A stretch of DNA of 8,847 bases from JBPOHE01 sp052035915 (GTDB lineage: Bacteria > Pseudomonadota > Gammaproteobacteria > Chromatiales > Chromatiaceae): assembly GCA_052035915.1 (NCBI GenBank), contig JBPOHE010000158.1, positions 1 to 8,847 of the forward strand, in the 5' to 3' direction. Below are positions 6,093 through 8,847 of this stretch, piece after piece. Positions within the stretch are counted from its first letter, which is position 1. Every line of letters begins with the position of its first letter. Position numbers and translations under genes: made by a program. The notes beneath the pieces are model-generated. The model made no database searches. It was not told the origin of the DNA and was given only the letters and a program-made list of their open reading frames with translations.

Positions 6093-7445
6093 ATGGTCGC
6101 CGGGGAGCCAAACGCCGAGATCGAAATCCGGCCCCTCGCCGAGCGCATGCGTCCCCGCGGCCTGGGCGAACTTATCGGCCAGGGCCATCTCTTGGGATCG
6201 GGCAAGCCGTTGCAGCGGGCGATCGCCGCCGGGAGGCTGCATTCGATGATCTTCTGGGGGCCACCCGGAAGCGGCAAGACCACCCTGGCGCGACTCATCG
6301 CCAATCAGGCCCAGGCCCATTTTCTGCGGCTTTCCGCTGTTATGGCCGGGGTCAAGGATATCCGGGACGCCGTGATCGAGGCCCGCGAGGTCCTGGCCCA
6401 ACGCAATCTACGCACCCTGCTGTTTATCGACGAGGTCCATCGCTTCAACAAGGGGCAACAGGATGCCTTGCTGCCACATGTGGAGAACGGCACCCTGGTT
6501 TTCATCGGCGCTACCACCGAAAACCCCTCCTTCGAGGTCAATAACGCGCTCTTGTCCCGCGCCCGGGTCTATGTGCTCAAGCCTCTGAGTCTGCCCGAAT
6601 TGGAGCGGGTCATCGAGCTGGCGCTGAGCGACGAGGAGCGAGGACTGGGGGAACGCCGACTCCTTCTGGACCAATCCCAGCGCCTCTTGCTGGCCCAGGC
6701 GGCGGACGGCGACGCCCGGCGGGCGCTGAATCTGCTGGAGCAGGCGGCGGATCTGACCGAGAGCGGAGCGATCCCCATGGAGCTGGTGCAGGAGTTGGTC
6801 GCTGGCGGCTATCGACGCTTCGACAAGGGTGGCGAGCTCTTCTATGACCAGATCTCCGCCCTGCACAAATCTCTGCGCGGATCGGCGCCGGACGCCGCCC
6901 TCTACTGGCTGGCCCGGCTGTTGGATGGTGGGATGGACCCGGAATATGTCGCCAGGCGCTTGGTGCGCATGGCCTCCGAGGATGTCGGCAATGCCGATCC
7001 CCGGGCCTTGGGGCTGGCCTTGGAGGCCTGGGAGGTACAGCAACGCCTTGGTTCCCCCGAGGGTGAGCTAGCCCTGGCCCAGGTCGTGCTCTATCTCGCC
7101 TGTGCCCCCAAGAGCAATGCCGTCTATCTGGCCTGGAAGGCGGCGCTGGAAGACGCCAAGGGTTCTGGCAGCCTCGAGGTGCCTTTGCATCTGCGCAATG
7201 CCCCGACTAGGTTGATGGGGCAGCTCGGCTACGGCAAGGGCTATAGATACGCCCATGACGAACCCGGGGCCTATGCCGCCGGTGAGACCTATTTGCCGCC
7301 GGAATTGATCGGGCGATCTTATTATCATCCGGTGGAGCGGGGCCTGGAGATCAGGATCCGCGAGAAGCTGGCCCATCTGTGCGAACTCGATCGCGCCGCC
7401 TCTCATCGCCCTCCGGCGATGGCATCACCAGATAAAACACCCTGA
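6093..7445 (+). CDS. rarA: Replication-associated recombination protein A (AAA+ ATPase)
   Basis: RarA (MgsA) is a cytoplasmic AAA+ ATPase related to clamp-loader proteins and to eukaryotic Mgs1/WRNIP1. It acts at stalled replication forks and at gaps bound by SSB. The 450 residues match the family length. Visible motifs are GPPGSGKT (56-63, Walker A), LLFIDEVHRFNK (109-120, Walker B), GATTENPS (139-146, sensor 1), R156 in LLSRARVY (likely arginine finger) and GDARR (206-210, sensor 2). The C-terminal oligomerisation half has the expected SALHKS, GSAPDAALYW, SEDVGNADPRA and LACAPKSNAVY blocks. The ATG at 6093 lies 11 bases after lolA with only a weak purine-rich stretch before it. Later methionines would cut into the conserved PLAERMRP segment. 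A hairpin (CATCGCC 7404-7410, GGCGATG 7415-7421) lies in the final codons and lacks a T-run. Confidence 0.97.
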   Translation: MVAGEPNAEIEIRPLAERMRPRGLGELIGQGHLLGSGKPLQRAIAAGRLHSMIFWGPPGSGKTTLARLIANQAQAHFLRLSAVMAGVKDIRDAVIEAREVLAQRNLRTLLFIDEVHRFNKGQQDALLPHVENGTLVFIGATTENPSFEVNNALLSRARVYVLKPLSLPELERVIELALSDEERGLGERRLLLDQSQRLLLAQAADGDARRALNLLEQAADLTESGAIPMELVQELVAGGYRRFDKGGELFYDQISALHKSLRGSAPDAALYWLARLLDGGMDPEYVARRLVRMASEDVGNADPRALGLALEAWEVQQRLGSPEGELALAQVVLYLACAPKSNAVYLAWKAALEDAKGSGSLEVPLHLRNAPTRLMGQLGYGKGYRYAHDEPGAYAAGETYLPPELIGRSYYHPVERGLEIRIREKLAHLCELDRAASHRPPAMASPDKTP

Positions 7446-7485
7446 GCTCGGTTCTCATCCGCCCGGATTCATCGTCAATGGCTGG

Positions 7486-7515
7486 TTCGAGCCCCGGCAG
7501 GGAAGTGTGTAGAAT
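7486..7515 (+). promoter_or_regulatory. Candidate serS promoter with GC-rich discriminator
   Basis: TAGAAT at 7510-7515 is a good -10 hexamer and is followed directly by GCGCCGCC, a GC-rich discriminator of the kind found in stringently controlled promoters for translation genes. The -35 region (about 7486-7491, TTCGAG) is poor. It lies in the 181-base gap between rarA and serS, and would leave a leader of roughly 105 bases. The regulation is inferred only. Confidence 0.3.
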
Positions 7516-7563
7516 GCGCCGCCTTGGTCGACGAGGCATTCGGCGATTTCCGTCAAAAAATAT

Positions 7564-7577
7564 ACCAGCCTGCTGGT
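7564..7577. repeat. Small hairpin in the serS leader
   Basis: ACCAGC and GCTGGT pair around a two-base centre, or as five pairs with a four-base loop. On the minus strand it is followed by TATATTTTTTGA, so it looks like a weak leftward terminator, but no leftward gene is present. On the + strand it would be a leader hairpin about 50 bases before the serS start. Confidence 0.35.
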
Positions 7578-7626
7578 CTGTTCGTTCGGCTTCCATCGGG
7601 CTTTCATGTGACTATGGGGAACAGGC

Positions 7627-8847
7627 ATGCTTGATCCGCGTTTATTGAGGACTGATTTGGCGACCACGGCCCGGCAACTGGCCCGTCGTGGGTATGTCCT
7701 GGACGTTACGGCTCTGGCCGAACTTGAGGGACGCCGCAAGGCGCTGCAGATGACCACCCAGGAACTGCAGAATCGGCGCAATGTGCGTTCGCGGGAGATC
7801 GGCCAGGCCAAGGGCGCCGGTCAGGACATCCAACCCCTGTTGGCCGAGGTCGCCGACCTGGGGGAACAACTCAGGGCGGCGGAGAACGGGTTGGCCGCCA
7901 TCCAACGCGAGTTGGAGGAGATCAGCCTCTGCGTTCCCAATATCCCCCACGCCAGCGTGCCGGATGGGCTCAACGATACCTTCAACCGTGAGGAACGCCG
8001 CTGGGGCGAGCCCCGACAGTTCGACTTCACCCCGAAGGACCATGTGGATCTGGGCGCCTGTCATGGCGGCATGGATTTTGACGCCGCGGTCAAACTCACC
8101 GGCTCCAGGTTCGTCACCCTGAAGGGGTCGCTGGCGCGGCTGCACCGTGCCCTGGCGCAGTTCATGCTCGATGTCCATACCGGGGAACACGGCTATACCG
8201 AGGTCTATGTCCCCTTCATGGTCAATCGGGACAGCCTGCTGGGCACAGGGCAGTTGCCCAAGTTCGAGGCCGATCTGTTCGCCCTCAAGGGAGAGAACAG
8301 CTATTTCCTCATCCCCACCGCCGAGGTGCCGGTCACCAATCTGGTGCGGGACGAGATCCTGCCCGGACAGAGCCTGCCATTGAAACTGGTGGCCCAGACC
8401 CCCTGTTTTCGCAGCGAGGCCGGTTCCTACGGCCGGGATACCCGAGGCATGATCCGGCAGCACCAGTTCGAGAAGGTGGAACTGGTGCAGATCGTACCGC
8501 CCGAGCAATCCTATCAGGCTTTGGAAGAACTCACGGGCCATGCCGAGGCCATCCTGCGGCGGCTCGAACTGCCATACCGGGTAGTGAGCCTCAGCACCGG
8601 GGATCTCGGTTTTTCCTCCGCCAAGACCTACGATCTGGAGGTCTGGCTGCCCGGTCAGCAGTGCTATCGCGAGATCTCGTCTTGTTCCAATTTCGAGGAT
8701 TTCCAGGCCCGACGCCTGCGCGCCCGCTGGCGCAACCCGGCCACCGGCAAACCCGAACTCGTGCATACCCTCAACGGTTCAGGTCTGGCGGTGGGCCGTA
8801 CCCTGGTGGCGGTGATGGAAAACTATCAGCAGGCGGACGGGCGCATC
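7627..8847 (+). CDS. serS: Serine--tRNA ligase, 3' end beyond the window
   Basis: SerS is a class II aminoacyl-tRNA synthetase that activates serine with ATP and loads it onto tRNA(Ser) and tRNA(Sec). The frame runs 407 codons from ATG 7627 to the window edge without a stop. The family is about 430 residues, so roughly 20 are missing. Residues 30-100 form the long antiparallel coiled-coil arm that grips tRNA(Ser). The catalytic domain shows motif 1 around GYTEVYVP (189-196), the serine-binding TAEVP (231-235), motif 2 beginning FRSEAG (261-266) and motif 3 GSGLAVGR (384-391), which ends in its ATP-binding arginine. GGGGA at 7616-7620, six bases before the ATG, is the ribosome binding site. 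It follows rarA by 181 bases and may be read both from its own promoter and by read-through. Confidence 0.97.
   Translation, partial: MLDPRLLRTDLATTARQLARRGYVLDVTALAELEGRRKALQMTTQELQNRRNVRSREIGQAKGAGQDIQPLLAEVADLGEQLRAAENGLAAIQRELEEISLCVPNIPHASVPDGLNDTFNREERRWGEPRQFDFTPKDHVDLGACHGGMDFDAAVKLTGSRFVTLKGSLARLHRALAQFMLDVHTGEHGYTEVYVPFMVNRDSLLGTGQLPKFEADLFALKGENSYFLIPTAEVPVTNLVRDEILPGQSLPLKLVAQTPCFRSEAGSYGRDTRGMIRQHQFEKVELVQIVPPEQSYQALEELTGHAEAILRRLELPYRVVSLSTGDLGFSSAKTYDLEVWLPGQQCYREISSCSNFEDFQARRLRARWRNPATGKPELVHTLNGSGLAVGRTLVAVMENYQQADGRI

Noticed and set aside
7481..7500. tRNA T-arm-like GGTTCGAGCC after rarA
   Set aside because: Only three of five stem pairs form, and no acceptor stem, anticodon arm or CCA context is present, so it is neither a tRNA nor a credible attachment site.
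1..8847. CRISPR arrays, defence systems, prophage genes or a new multi-gene system
   Set aside because: No spaced repeats or such proteins are visible. All recognised genes are housekeeping genes in a familiar gammaproteobacterial order.

Overview
The window looks like ordinary core chromosome from a GC-rich gammaproteobacterium. The main evidence is gene order: trxB diverges from an ftsK-lolA-rarA-serS cluster. From memory, this arrangement is typical of gammaproteobacteria: Pseudomonas has the same order, and E. coli has it with lrp inserted between trxB and ftsK. The encoded TrxB, FtsK, LolA, RarA and SerS all resemble their gammaproteobacterial counterparts. A more exact placement, for example among the Chromatiales, would be a guess.

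Layout from left to right. Positions 1-126 hold a strong 36-base imperfect palindrome and, just inside 126, a 25-base sequence shaped like the terminal inverted repeat of an IS256-type insertion sequence. A mobile element may therefore lie off the left edge. Positions 127-706 contain no gene I can support. They include an AT-rich patch (about 170-243) with phased short repeats and a terminator-like hairpin facing left. Positions 707-1690 (+) encode a conserved protein of unknown function with a good ribosome binding site. It converges, with a 20-base gap, on trxB (1711-2676, -), the thioredoxin reductase gene. A 323-base divergent spacer (2677-2999) separates trxB from ftsK. It is GC-rich with two hairpins on the trxB side and AT-rich just before ftsK.

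ftsK (3000-5441), lolA (5443-6081) and rarA (6093-7445) are packed head to tail on the + strand with gaps of 1 and 11 bases and are probably one transcript. serS starts at 7627 after a 181-base leader that may hold its own promoter. It runs off the right edge about 20 codons before its expected end.

Functionally, the cluster joins chromosome segregation at the division septum (FtsK), periplasmic lipoprotein chaperoning for the outer membrane (LolA), rescue of stalled replication forks (RarA) and serine charging of tRNA (SerS). trxB supplies reduced thioredoxin. These are housekeeping genes and their key motifs are intact. I found no convincing new system. The most uncertain and potentially interesting parts are the left 700 bases and the uncharacterised gene beside them.
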